From contig JAWOAV010000011.1 in assembly GCA_046498365.1 (NCBI GenBank), forward strand, positions 1-47,074: DNA of 47,074 bases, read 5' to 3'. Positions 15,712 to 26,022 of this stretch are shown piece by piece. The notes beneath the pieces were generated by a model. The model was not told the origin of the DNA. It searched no databases and saw only the letters and a program-made list of their open reading frames with translations. The first letter of the stretch is position 1; each line of letters opens with the position of its first letter. A program made the translations under genes and the position numbers. The stretch is from B1SED10-16 sp046498365 (GTDB lineage: Bacteria > Desulfobacterota > Desulfobacteria > Desulfobacterales > Desulfosalsimonadaceae).

Positions 15712-15719
<8 letters not shown>
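15333..15719 (-). CDS. dsrJ: DsrJ, triheme cytochrome c subunit
   Basis: 128 residues with an uncleaved-type N-terminal membrane anchor (residues 8-26) and exactly three CxxCH haem sites at 93-97, 104-108 and 117-121. In characterised DsrJ one haem has an unusual His/Cys ligation from a conserved N-terminal cysteine; Cys47 here (EKCVED) is the only candidate. It overlaps dsrK by 8 bases and dsrO by one. Confidence 0.95.
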
Positions 15720-17340
<1,621 letters not shown>

Positions 17341-17342
17341 TT

Positions 17343-18353
17343 CTACTCCTTTTCAACTGGAAGGCCAGCCTCTTTCATTTTTTCTCTGAAATCGTCCTCA
17401 TACTCTTCGTATGTATGCGTTTTGACGGGATAATTCCATGGATTGACATGCCGTACCACGCGGCTGTTGTTGGCCAGATTCCGCGTCGGACTCATAAAAA
17501 CGCCCCCCATATGCATAAGCTTGCTGAAGGGGATATAGGCCAAAAGAAGCGATACGAAAAACAGGTGCACATAAAACAGCGCGCTGATGCCGCCTTCGGG
17601 AATGGACGGTTGCAACGTTGCCAACCCCATGGTCAGTTCCTTGACGGCTCCTACGTCCACTTTTACGAAATAGCGCATCAGGATACCGGTTACGGCGATA
17701 CCGATGATCAGCAGCAGGGGAAAATAATCCGCGGCCATGGAAATGTATTTTATCTTGGGCAGAACGATGCGGCGCAAGAGGAGAAGCATGGCCATCCCGA
17801 AAAGGACGACGCCGGACAGGTAAACGCCGGGCGCGCCCACCTGCATCATGCCGTCCACCGTCTCAAGCATTCCGACGAAAAACGGCACCGGTTCGGTAAA
17901 AAAGCGCAAATGGCGAACAACGGTTACCAGGAATGCATAATGAAAAAGAAGAGCGAACAACCAGAGCCACACCACCCACTTGTAATAGATTTTCCTGTAT
18001 CCGCCCACGTCGCTGAATTCGACGCGGCTGTTTTTGAACAGGGAACGGAACAACAGGATTTCAAGCGCCATTCGGCCGATCACGCCGACCGTGTTGCTCG
18101 GGTTGTCCAGGCGGTCATGCTTGATCCAGGGCATAGACTTCTGTTGCCCGGAAGTTGTGGGAATCCTGAAAGGGACCGGCGTTTTCCCCCACGTAACAAT
18201 CCGGTTGGCAAATCCCGCCACGAAGACAACCAGCGCTACGTAAGGAATGAAAATGCCGAAAAAGCCCTCGAGGCCTGCAACTGCAACGCCCGCATAAGAA
18301 ATCAGGCCGAGCAAAACGACTGCAATGAGGGAATACAAGTATGCTGCATTCAT
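17343..18353 (-). CDS. dsrM: DsrM, haem b membrane subunit (NarI-like)
   Basis: 336 residues with about six membrane helices; NarI/HdrE family diheme cytochrome b that takes electrons from menaquinol. Candidate haem-ligand histidines lie in WLFALLFHYAFLVTVVRHL and HLFFVSLLLAYIPFSKLMH. The ATG has GAGGTGG upstream. It opens the dsrMKJOP part of the operon and follows the RsbRD-N gene by 84 bases. Confidence 0.95.
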   Translation of the reverse strand: MNAAYLYSLIAVVLLGLISYAGVAVAGLEGFFGIFIPYVALVVFVAGFANRIVTWGKTPVPFRIPTTSGQQKSMPWIKHDRLDNPSNTVGVIGRMALEILLFRSLFKNSRVEFSDVGGYRKIYYKWVVWLWLFALLFHYAFLVTVVRHLRFFTEPVPFFVGMLETVDGMMQVGAPGVYLSGVVLFGMAMLLLLRRIVLPKIKYISMAADYFPLLLIIGIAVTGILMRYFVKVDVGAVKELTMGLATLQPSIPEGGISALFYVHLFFVSLLLAYIPFSKLMHMGGVFMSPTRNLANNSRVVRHVNPWNYPVKTHTYEEYEDDFREKMKEAGLPVEKE

Positions 18354-18437
18354 TGATCACCACCTCACTTTGCCGGACTCGGGCGTCCCGCTTGTCTTCG
18401 ATCCGCCCTTTACCGGTCTGCGGTTAATACAATAACG

Positions 18438-18947
18438 TTATTTTGCAAGCTCCGGATCGATTTCCGGGAGCTCGCATATCAAATTTTTCTTGATCAGCAA
18501 CTGCCTGACATTGTCCCGCGCCTGGCTTGCCCGCAACGAATAGATGGTCCGCTTGTTTTCCATGTATAGATCAAAGGCCATGAGCATGGCCGCATCGATC
18601 CTGGAAAAAACTTCGTCTTTTTCCTCGCGGGGAGATTCTGCGCCGGCGCCCATTATGGTTTTCAGCTCGTAGAGGAAGCCGAGCGCCTGGGTAGGGGTAA
18701 ACTCCTGGACGGCACGAAGTTTTACAACGGGTTCCAGGGCCTTTTTTGCTGTATCAGGGTCGAACTGCGGTTCGGCCAGTGCGTCGTAAAGTGACGTCAA
18801 TCCGGTTTTTATCGTTGCGCCGACCGGGTTTGCAAATGCATCTGCCGTATTTTTGAAAAATGGGACGGATTCGGCAGGATACGTTGCAAAAACCGTATCC
18901 AACCACTTTTTCAACCATTTTTCCCTGTTCTGCTGTAATATACCCAC
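18438..18947 (-). CDS. RsbRD N-terminal-domain protein upstream of dsrM
   Basis: 169 residues, all-helical, matching the N-terminal domain of RsbR/RsbD-type co-antagonists (KKWLDTVFATYPAESVPFFKN, FANPVGATIKTGL). There is no STAS domain, so it is a stand-alone sensor-type domain. The start appears to be a GTG at 18947 without a clear ribosome site. It is the first gene after the dsr promoter and is probably co-transcribed with dsrMKJOP. Small proteins of this family next to dsrM recur in sulfate reducers as far as I recall; their role is not known to me. Confidence 0.8.
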   Translation of the reverse strand: MGILQQNREKWLKKWLDTVFATYPAESVPFFKNTADAFANPVGATIKTGLTSLYDALAEPQFDPDTAKKALEPVVKLRAVQEFTPTQALGFLYELKTIMGAGAESPREEKDEVFSRIDAAMLMAFDLYMENKRTIYSLRASQARDNVRQLLIKKNLICELPEIDPELAK

Positions 18948-19115
18948 GGTGTTTTTGCTTTTATTGATATTGTTTTTTCTTTTTTATACGCTATATTTTA
19001 CGAAAACGGGTCGCGGATCATTGCCCCGTCCCCCATGAAAACCGTTGGGGAAAAAGGCTTCCGGATTCGTAACGTCTCGTATAAACCCAAAATAACTGCA
19101 AATTCAAAGGGAACG

Positions 19116-19144
19116 ACTATATTCAAAAACAATACGGTTGTCAA
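19116..19144 (-). promoter_or_regulatory. Sigma-70 promoter of the RsbRD-N/dsrMKJOP operon
   Basis: On the minus strand TTGACA (19139-19144) is followed after exactly 17 bases by TATAGT (19116-19121). Transcription would start near 19108, giving a leader of about 160 bases before the GTG at 18947. The region 18948-19213 between this operon and asnS holds no other gene. Confidence 0.75.
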
Positions 19145-19213
19145 GCAAATTTACATTTTTCCTTTGACGGGGTATTTCCCCTTCAGCGCCGATGATCCAA
19201 CCCAATTTCAGGT

Positions 19214-20605
19214 ATGATGATGATGAATAAAACAAAGATTAAACACCTGCTTTTATCCGATACGCCCATCGACCGCCTGCAGATCCGGGGATGGGTCCGG
19301 ACCCGGCGGGATGCGAAGACATTTTCGTTCATCGAGCTTAATGACGGCTCCTGCCTTTCCGGCATACAGGTCATCGCCGAAGACAGCCTTGCCAATTACG
19401 AAGACGTCCGACGGCTGAGCACCGGTTCGGCCGTTGCCGTCTCCGGCAAGTTGCGGGAATCCCCCGGCAAGGGCCAGAAATGGGAAATTCTTGCAAACCG
19501 TATCCATATCTACCAGTTTGCCCCGGAAGACTACCCGCTCCAGAAAAAGCGGCATACCGACGAATTTTTACGGAGCATCGGGCACCTTCGCCCCCGCACC
19601 AACAAATACGGCGCCGTATTCCGCATACGATCCGAAGCCGCCCATGAAATTCACCGGTTTTTTCACGAAAGGGATTTCATATACGTACACACGCCCATCC
19701 TTACAGGATCCGACTGCGAAGGGGCCGGCGAACTTTTCCGGGCGACCACCCTGGAGCCCGGGGATTATAAAGACACGGACGGCAAGGATCCGTATGCCAG
19801 CGATTTTTTCGGCCAGAAAACCCATCTTACCGTGTCCGGTCAGCTCGAAGCGGAAATGTTTACCCTGGCCTTAGGCGACGTTTACACCTTCGGCCCGACC
19901 TTTCGGGCGGAGAATTCCAATACCCGCCGGCACGCCTCCGAATTCTGGATGGTGGAACCGGAAATGGCCTTCTGCGATCTGGCGGAGAACATGGCTTTTG
20001 CAGAGGTATTTGTGCGTCACATGGTGACGCACGTCCTTACCCGCTGCGGGGAAGATGTCGATCTTTTTGCCCGGTTCGTCGACAAATCGCTTTTAGACAC
20101 CCTGAGCAACATCGTCGAAAAACCCTTTGTCCGGATTTCGTATAAAGAAGCCGTGGAAATATTGGAAAAAAGCCCCGCAGTTTTCAATTACGAGGTTTCT
20201 TACGGAAAGGACCTGCAGACCGAGCATGAACGATACCTGGCGGAGACATGTTTCCGGCAGCCGGTGATTGTTCATGATTATCCGCGGCAAATAAAACCGT
20301 TTTACATGCGGGTAAACGACGATGGAAAAACCGTTGCCGCCATGGATGTCATCGTCCCCGGCATCGGTGAAATAATCGGCGGCAGCCAGCGGGAGGAGCG
20401 TACAGATGTGCTTGAAACACGCATGGCGGAAACCGGGATGGACCCCTCCTCCTACTGGTGGTACATGGATTCCCGCCGATACGGCAGCGTCCCCCACAGC
20501 GGTTTCGGCCTGGGGTTTGAGCGGTTCCTCATGCTGGTCACCGGGGTCACGAATATCCGGGATGTGATTCCTTTTCCGCGAACGCCGGGGAGTATTGAGT
20601 TTTAA
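19214..20605 (+). CDS. asnS: Asparaginyl-tRNA synthetase
   Basis: 463 residues. It charges tRNA-Asn with asparagine. The N-terminal OB fold binds the anticodon (IRGWVRTRRDAKTFSFIEL). The class II core has motif 2 FRAENSNTRRHASEFWMVEPE and motif 3 GFGLGFERFLMLVTG. Four ATG codons in a row open the frame; the AGG upstream is best spaced for the second or third, so the true start may be 3-6 bases later. Monocistronic, divergent from the dsr operon. Confidence 0.97.
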   Translation: MMMMNKTKIKHLLLSDTPIDRLQIRGWVRTRRDAKTFSFIELNDGSCLSGIQVIAEDSLANYEDVRRLSTGSAVAVSGKLRESPGKGQKWEILANRIHIYQFAPEDYPLQKKRHTDEFLRSIGHLRPRTNKYGAVFRIRSEAAHEIHRFFHERDFIYVHTPILTGSDCEGAGELFRATTLEPGDYKDTDGKDPYASDFFGQKTHLTVSGQLEAEMFTLALGDVYTFGPTFRAENSNTRRHASEFWMVEPEMAFCDLAENMAFAEVFVRHMVTHVLTRCGEDVDLFARFVDKSLLDTLSNIVEKPFVRISYKEAVEILEKSPAVFNYEVSYGKDLQTEHERYLAETCFRQPVIVHDYPRQIKPFYMRVNDDGKTVAAMDVIVPGIGEIIGGSQREERTDVLETRMAETGMDPSSYWWYMDSRRYGSVPHSGFGLGFERFLMLVTGVTNIRDVIPFPRTPGSIEF

Positions 20606-20631
20606 TAGATGGCGCTGCGCTTCTTCCGGGA

Positions 20632-20730
20632 GGGGGTTTTTACCACAGAGGGCTCAGAGGCGACACAGAAATTCACAGAAAAAAGCAATGAAAAAAAGGG
20701 GGACGTCCAAAAAAAGGGGGACGCCCATGA
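20632..20730 (+). repeat. CACAGAG-type composite repeat, copy C
   Basis: The plus strand reads TTTTTACCACAGAGG, then GACACAGAAATTCACAG, then AAAAGCAATGAAAAAAAGG and a duplicated AAAAAAAGGGGGACG. It lies between the convergent asnS and gyrB genes and runs on through a TTTCTATAAGCCATCTC segment into the inverted repeat at 20771. Confidence 0.8.
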
Positions 20731-20770
20731 AATTATGCGTTTCTATAAGCCATCTCAAAAAAAAGATTTT

Positions 20771-20866
20771 GGTTCAAGATCAAGGCGGCGGTGAAATTTA
20801 AACCGGCGGCATAGTGCAGTATTCCGAGGAGTTAAATTTCACCGCCAACGAAGATATTGGGCCAAA
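20771..20866 (+). repeat. Conserved-flank inverted repeat, GGTGAAATTTAA-arm type
   Basis: Left flank TTCAAGATCAAGGC, left arm GGCGGTGAAATTTAA (20787-20801), a 30-base centre, the perfectly complementary arm TTAAATTTCACCGCC (20832-20846) and right flank AACGAAGATATTGG. The flanks match those of the copies at 30171 and 42463, while the arms are unrelated in sequence. Right halves of the same arm type occur at 2764-2820 and 23465-23515. Confidence 0.75.
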
Positions 20867-20890
20867 AGATTTTTTTGGGAGGGCTTGTAA

Positions 20891-23362
20891 TCAGATGTCC
20901 AGTACACTGACTTCCAGCGCATTGCTTTGGATGAAGTTGCGCCTCGGTTCCACTTCATCCCCCATCAGGATGGTGAAAATGTCATCGGTGTCATCAATGT
21001 TGACGACTTTCACCTGGAGAAGATGGCGGGTCTCCGGATTCATGGTGGTTTCCCAGAGTTGCCCCGGGTTCATTTCCCCCAAGCCCTTGTACCGCTGTAT
21101 GGAAATCCCCTTTTTCCCTTCCTCCAGAAGGTGGTGAACCAGGGCCTTCTTGCTTTCCACGACCACCGGATCGGCCGTTTCCGCTTTTCCTTCTTTGGGC
21201 ACCGGGTATACATTGAACCGGTCCGCGTCATGCCGGGAAATGGATTGAAAAAGGAGCAGGGCTCTCTGATAATCCCTGGAATGAATCAACCCCCGGCCGA
21301 TCTTAACCGTGATCTGACTTTTATCGGAAATTTCCTTGAACATTTCTTCCACTTCATCCGACAATGCCGGATACACCATCAACTCGTACACGTTTCGCTC
21401 TTCGTTGAGTTGGGGATCATTGGCGACGAATCCTTTTTGTTTCAGGGTTTCTTTGAGCGCCGTCATTTTTTCAAGATCCTGCAGGAACAACTTGTCATTG
21501 ACTTCGTTTTTGATCAACAATTCGACGAGATCGCCATATACCCCGTTTTTTTCCAGCCGGTAAAGAACGTCGAGATATTCCGCCAGGTCCGTTACGAAAA
21601 CATAAAAATCATTTCCCGTTAAAACGGCGTCTTCCGCATCATCATGCTCGGCTTTGATATATTTCTCGTTGCAGGCGCGTTTTAATATATATTGTGTGTA
21701 CTCCTGTTCGTCCTTCAAATAGGTTTCCGATTTTCCACGGGCGATTTTGAACAAAGGCGGCTGGGCGATGTAAAGATACCCTTTTTCTATGATTTCGGGC
21801 ATCTGTCGGTAAAAAAAAGTCAACAGCAGCGTCCGTATATGGGAACCATCCACATCCGCGTCCGTCATGATGATAATTTTATGATACTTTATCTTGTCTA
21901 TGTCGTATTCTTCGCTGCCGATGCCGGTTCCCATCGCGGTAATCAGGTTCTTGATCTCCTCGCTCCGCAGCAGTTTGTCAAAGCGCGCTTTTTCCACGTT
22001 GAGTATTTTTCCCTTAAGCGGCAATATCGCCTGGGTTCTTCTGTCTCTTCCCTGTTTTGCCGAACCGCCCGCCGAATCCCCCTCCACGATGAATATTTCC
22101 CGCTGGGCCGGATCTGACACCTGGCAATCGGCAAGCTTGCCGGGAAGCGTCGAATCCATCATGGATCCCTTGCTTCTGGCAATATCCCTTGCTCTTTTTG
22201 CCGCATCCCGAACGCGCGCCGCCTCCACGGCCTTTGCAATAATCTTTTTGGCGGTCTGGGGGTTTTCTTCAAGAAAAGTGCCCAGTTTTTCATTGACCAT
22301 GGATTCCACGATGCCCCGGACCTCGGAGTTGCCGAGTTTCGTCTTGGTCTGCCCCTCGAACTGCGGGTTCATGATTCTTATGCTGACGATAGCGGTAAGC
22401 CCCTCACGGACATCTTCGCCGGAAATTTTCGTTTTGAGCTTTTTGAGTACATCGGAATTTGCCGTGTAATAATTCAGGGTGCGGGTAAGCCCGGTTTTAA
22501 ATCCCACCAGGTGAAACCCACCCTCGGCGGTATTGATGTTGTTGGCAAAAGTAAAAATTTTTTCGTTGAATGTATCATTGTACTGTATGGCCACTTCGAC
22601 CTGCACGTCATTTTTCCCCCCCTCTATGATCACGGGCTCATGCAGGCTGCTGTGACGCCGGTTGAGGTACTGGACAAATTCCCTCAGGCCGCCTTCATAG
22701 CAGAAGTCATCCTTTTCATCGATTCTTTCATCCTCGATTGTAATCCGGATTCCCTTGTTTAAAAATGCCAGTTCGCGAAGCCGCTTCTTCAGCGTTTCAT
22801 AATCGAATTCATCGGTGGTCATAATCTGCGTATCGGGTTTAAAACGGATCTTCGTTCCCTGTTTTTCCGTATCGCCGATTATTTCGAGTTCGCTGGCCTT
22901 GTTCCCCCTGGAATACCGTTGATAATAGATTTTCCCATCCTTGTACACCTCCACTTCCAGTTCCTCGGAGAGGGCATTTACCACCGACACGCCGACGCCG
23001 TGGAGCCCGCCGGATACCTTGTAGGAATCATGGTCGAATTTTCCGCCGGCATGAAGTTTCGTTAACACCACCTCAACCGCCGGAATGTTTTCCGTTTTAT
23101 GAATACCCACCGGTATGCCCCGGCCGTTGTCGATAACGCTGACGCTTTTGTCCGTATGAATCGTTACATGGATGGTATCGCAATGGCCGGCCATGGCTTC
23201 ATCGATGCTGTTGTCCACGATTTCATAAACCAGGTGATGAAGCCCCTCAAAATCCACGTTTCCGATATACATTGACGGACGGAGGCGAACCGCCTCAAGC
23301 CCTTTCAGAACATTGATGCTGCTCTGATCATATACATACTCACTGTTTTCCGGTTTTATCAT
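20891..23362 (-). CDS. gyrB: DNA gyrase subunit B
   Basis: 823 residues. It is the ATPase subunit of gyrase, which introduces negative supercoils with GyrA. The GHKL ATPase motifs (EIVDNSIDEAMAG, GRGIPVG, GGLHGVGVSVVNAL) are followed by the transducer domain and the TOPRIM domain (EGDSAGGSAKQGRDR, DADVDGSHIRTLLL). An extra insert of about 170 residues, as in proteobacterial GyrB, precedes the conserved C-terminal QRYKGLGEMNP. The gene is 257 bases downstream of dnaN, with repeats in the gap. recF, usually between them, is absent. Confidence 0.97.
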   Translation of the reverse strand: MIKPENSEYVYDQSSINVLKGLEAVRLRPSMYIGNVDFEGLHHLVYEIVDNSIDEAMAGHCDTIHVTIHTDKSVSVIDNGRGIPVGIHKTENIPAVEVVLTKLHAGGKFDHDSYKVSGGLHGVGVSVVNALSEELEVEVYKDGKIYYQRYSRGNKASELEIIGDTEKQGTKIRFKPDTQIMTTDEFDYETLKKRLRELAFLNKGIRITIEDERIDEKDDFCYEGGLREFVQYLNRRHSSLHEPVIIEGGKNDVQVEVAIQYNDTFNEKIFTFANNINTAEGGFHLVGFKTGLTRTLNYYTANSDVLKKLKTKISGEDVREGLTAIVSIRIMNPQFEGQTKTKLGNSEVRGIVESMVNEKLGTFLEENPQTAKKIIAKAVEAARVRDAAKRARDIARSKGSMMDSTLPGKLADCQVSDPAQREIFIVEGDSAGGSAKQGRDRRTQAILPLKGKILNVEKARFDKLLRSEEIKNLITAMGTGIGSEEYDIDKIKYHKIIIMTDADVDGSHIRTLLLTFFYRQMPEIIEKGYLYIAQPPLFKIARGKSETYLKDEQEYTQYILKRACNEKYIKAEHDDAEDAVLTGNDFYVFVTDLAEYLDVLYRLEKNGVYGDLVELLIKNEVNDKLFLQDLEKMTALKETLKQKGFVANDPQLNEERNVYELMVYPALSDEVEEMFKEISDKSQITVKIGRGLIHSRDYQRALLLFQSISRHDADRFNVYPVPKEGKAETADPVVVESKKALVHHLLEEGKKGISIQRYKGLGEMNPGQLWETTMNPETRHLLQVKVVNIDDTDDIFTILMGDEVEPRRNFIQSNALEVSVLDI

Positions 23363-23399
23363 TTTTTTTATGCTCTCTCATTACTGAATAGGGGTCTTT

Positions 23400-23434
23400 G
23401 GGGCACCCGCAAGGGGTTCCCTCTGCGAGGTTCC
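23400..23434 (-). repeat. Partial copy of the GGGCACCCGCAAGGGG palindrome
   Basis: GGGCACCCGCAAGGGG followed by a degenerate CCCTCTGCGAGGTTC matches one arm and flank of the perfect palindrome at 31178-31234. It lies 40 bases upstream of the gyrB start on the coding strand of that operon. Only one arm is present, so no long hairpin forms. Confidence 0.6.
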
Positions 23435-23457
23435 TCCGGATCCATTGTTTTCTACAA

Positions 23458-23600
23458 GCTATATCAAAAAATCTTTTTCCCAAATATCTTCGTTAGCGGT
23501 GAAATGTAAATGGGCCTACCCCCTTTTTTTTTATTGCTTTTCTCTGTGAATCTCTGTGTCTCCTCTGTGCCCTCTGTGGTAAAACCACCCTCCCCGCATA
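23458..23600 (-). repeat. CACAGAG-type composite repeat, copy B
   Basis: It has the same order as copy A: an AGCTATATCAAAA edge, TCTTCGTTAGCGGTGAAATG, a run of C and T, then TCTCTGTGAATCTCTGTG and CCCTCTGTGGTAAAACC. It fills most of the space between dnaN and gyrB, so it is transcribed if the two genes form an operon. Confidence 0.8.
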
Positions 23601-23619
23601 AAAAATTGTGCCTTCTCCT

Positions 23620-24738
23620 TCATATTTTCATCGGCATTATGATATTGAGGTAATCCATGTCCTTCTCCCCCCTTACTATGCAGGGATTCTCGTCATTCTT
23701 GACATTTAGGACAACCTTTTCCTGGGTTATAAAACTGATCGCCTCCAAGAAATACTTCGGGTTGAAGGCAATTTCTTTGGGCTCCCCGTCATACGGTATA
23801 TCCATGGTCTCTTTTGATTCGCCAAGGACCGCATTGACCGTTCGTATGGTAAATTCATCATTGTTGAAATGGAAGATCACCCCCCGGTAGTCCTCGGACG
23901 TCAGAATTGTCATTCTCCTCAGCATCATCATCAACCGGGAACGGTCAAACAGGATATCATATTCCGGATCAGTCTGCAGTAATTCATCATAAGGGGGAAA
24001 TTTTCCCTCCATGAGATTGACAATGGCATACTCATTTTCTTTTTTTACAATAAAATGATTCTCTTGGATGCCAATTTCCACCTTTCCTTCGTTTTCAAGG
24101 AACTTGTATATTTCACCAAGCCCTTTTTTCGGAATGATAACGCTCTTTTCTTCCGGAAAAGGCGCTCCTTTTCCGCAATGATAATCCACTTTTGACAGGC
24201 GCTTGAAATCGGTGGACACCATTCGAATGATGTTATCCGCTTTGTTATCCATAAACGATAGAAGAACGCCGATCAGATGAGCCCTTTTTTCATTGCCGGC
24301 CACGGACACGACCACGCTCCTGTCGATCATTTTTTTCAATTCAACGGAATCGACAGGAATCAAATCCGTGTGGTCTATTTTGGGCACATTTGGAAATTCC
24401 TCCGGATCCATACCCACGATATGATATTCAACTGTCTGGGAGGAAATTTCGATCCACTTGTTTTCCAGTTCCTGGATTTCAATTTCCTCCGTTGGAAAAT
24501 TTTTGACGATTTCATTGAATTTTCTTGCATTTATGGCAATTTCACCCGGATCTTTCACTTCCGCCGGATAAACGCCTTCAAAGCCTGTTTCAAGGTCTGT
24601 TGCCGTAAGGGTGATTCCGTTTTCAACGGTTTTCAGAAGCACGTTTTCTGTAATCGCAAGGCTGGTTTTTTTACCGGTCAACCCCTGTATTCTGGACAAT
24701 ACTTCTGATACGGCTTCTTTTTTTATTGTTATCCGCAT
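23620..24738 (-). CDS. dnaN: DNA polymerase III beta subunit (sliding clamp)
   Basis: 372 residues forming the three repeated clamp domains that encircle DNA and tether polymerase III. It starts MRITIKKEAV, has internal NARKFNEIVKNFP, and ends with the conserved NPCIVRGEKDMDYLNIIMPM, part of the hydrophobic partner-binding pocket. ATG has AAGGAA upstream. dnaA is not adjacent; the upstream gene is divergent. Confidence 0.97.
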   Translation of the reverse strand: MRITIKKEAVSEVLSRIQGLTGKKTSLAITENVLLKTVENGITLTATDLETGFEGVYPAEVKDPGEIAINARKFNEIVKNFPTEEIEIQELENKWIEISSQTVEYHIVGMDPEEFPNVPKIDHTDLIPVDSVELKKMIDRSVVVSVAGNEKRAHLIGVLLSFMDNKADNIIRMVSTDFKRLSKVDYHCGKGAPFPEEKSVIIPKKGLGEIYKFLENEGKVEIGIQENHFIVKKENEYAIVNLMEGKFPPYDELLQTDPEYDILFDRSRLMMMLRRMTILTSEDYRGVIFHFNNDEFTIRTVNAVLGESKETMDIPYDGEPKEIAFNPKYFLEAISFITQEKVVLNVKNDENPCIVRGEKDMDYLNIIMPMKI

Positions 24739-24979
24739 GGTCTATTCCTTATTATTATTCATTAAGGATTCAATTATTACAATAAGGGGTGTCAATAAGT
24801 GGAATAACTTTTTAACATATTTATTTTAAAAGGTAAAAAGTTTAATTGGCATATTAAATACGCGCATCAAAAAAAGACCCGTAAGTCGACGGTTATGAAG
24901 ATGTTTCTTAAACCGGTTTACAACCCGGCCGGTTATTGACATCTTTTTTTCATAAAAATGACGAAAAAAGAGATATAAT
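24739..24979. other. AT-rich divergent region upstream of dnaN
   Basis: This 241-base gap between divergent genes is markedly A+T rich. It holds a 12-base palindrome TAAACCGGTTTA (24909-24920) and an inverted pair of TTATTGACA words (24790-24798 minus, 24933-24941 plus). These differ from the DnaA box TTATCCACA at two positions. It must contain the promoters of dnaN and of the small membrane protein gene; none is clear enough to place. I do not claim it as the replication origin. Confidence 0.4.
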
Positions 24980-25261
24980 GTGAAAAATCGAAAGAACGGT
25001 AAATTTAAAATTATTTATTATAGATATTTATGGTGGCCATGGCAATTGTTTCTTGTGGCGGCGGCCATCTTTTTTACGGTATTCGGTTTTCTCCTCCTTT
25101 TCTATGCATATGAATATAACGATCCATTTTTATTCATTATGATCTTTTTTTCATCCAACCTCATTATCCTTATCAGCCTGGTTATGGTCATTGCTTTTGT
25201 ATTGCGCATGATAAAGGTATGGAGGGTAAATAAAGAGAATGAAGAAGAAGGGAAAGGGTGA
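24980..25261 (+). CDS. Small two-helix membrane protein
   Basis: 93 residues, family not recognised. Two strong hydrophobic segments, about residues 18-45 and 49-75, are flanked by basic residues (KNRKNGKFK before, RMIKVWRVNK after), so both ends probably face the cytoplasm. The start is a GTG at 24980; the ATG three bases earlier is followed at once by a stop. It is divergent from dnaN and ends 23 bases before the convergent cbiO stop. Confidence 0.6.
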   Translation: MKNRKNGKFKIIYYRYLWWPWQLFLVAAAIFFTVFGFLLLFYAYEYNDPFLFIMIFFSSNLIILISLVMVIAFVLRMIKVWRVNKENEEEGKG

Positions 25262-25284
25262 AAAAAATTCCTCCCTGCCAGCCA

Positions 25285-26022
25285 TCAGTCGTGCTGGTGA
25301 GGAACATTCCCCATCATATGGGCATGATCGTGGCTGTGAACGTAAACGGTCGTGTCTTTTTCGATTCGGCCGTTATTGAGGGTGTATATGGCATCGGTAC
25401 AGTCAAGGAGAAAATCAATGTCGTGGGATATAATAATATATGAAACATCAATGACTTTCAGTACATCGATCAATTTAAGCCGGGTGTTGTTGTCAAGACC
25501 ATTGAGCGGTTCATCCAGGAGAAGCACTTCGGGATCCATTGATAACACCGTAGCAAGGGAAACCAGTTTTTTCTCCCCGCCGGATAATTTAAAGGTGATG
25601 CGGTCTTCAAAGGAGGAAAGGCCAAGAAACGAAAGAACCCGCCTGGAAATGGATAACGCCTCCTTTTTTGTTTTTCCCATGTTCAAGGGGCCGAACGCCA
25701 CATCATCCAGCACCGTGGGGGAAAAAAGCTGGTCATCCGCATCCTGAAAAAGCAGCCCTATTTTTCTTCGAACCCATATAAAATCCTTTTCCGTTTCAAT
25801 TTTCCGGCCGAAGATCCGGATGGAGCCTTCTGAAATCGGTAAAAGCCCCATAATGACGTGAAAAAGCGTTGTCTTTCCGCTTCCGTTGGGCGCAAGCAAT
25901 CCGATGCGCTCCCCTTTGTGCAGTTTAAAATCAAGATTTTTCAGAACCGGCTGTTCTCCGGGATAGGAATAATGGATACGGTTTAAATGAACAATCGGAT
26001 CGGGTGTAAGAAAATCATTCAT
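25285..26022 (-). CDS. cbiO: Cobalt/nickel ECF transporter ATP-binding protein with His-rich tail
   Basis: 245 residues. It is the ABC ATPase that powers the cbiMQO energy-coupling-factor importer. Walker A APNGSGKTT, Q-loop LLFQDADDQLF, signature LSGGEKKL, Walker B VLLLDEPLNGLD and the H-loop SHD are all present. The last 20 residues (HSHDHAHMMGNVPHQHD) contain six histidines, a likely metal-binding extension that supports a Co or Ni substrate. The gene overlaps cbiQ by 8 bases. NikO is an equally good name. Confidence 0.92.
   Translation of the reverse strand: MNDFLTPDPIVHLNRIHYSYPGEQPVLKNLDFKLHKGERIGLLAPNGSGKTTLFHVIMGLLPISEGSIRIFGRKIETEKDFIWVRRKIGLLFQDADDQLFSPTVLDDVAFGPLNMGKTKKEALSISRRVLSFLGLSSFEDRITFKLSGGEKKLVSLATVLSMDPEVLLLDEPLNGLDNNTRLKLIDVLKVIDVSYIIISHDIDFLLDCTDAIYTLNNGRIEKDTTVYVHSHDHAHMMGNVPHQHD

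Noticed and set aside
24739..24979. Replication origin with DnaA boxes
   Set aside because: No TTATCCACA box is present; the nearest words have two mismatches and dnaA is not adjacent.
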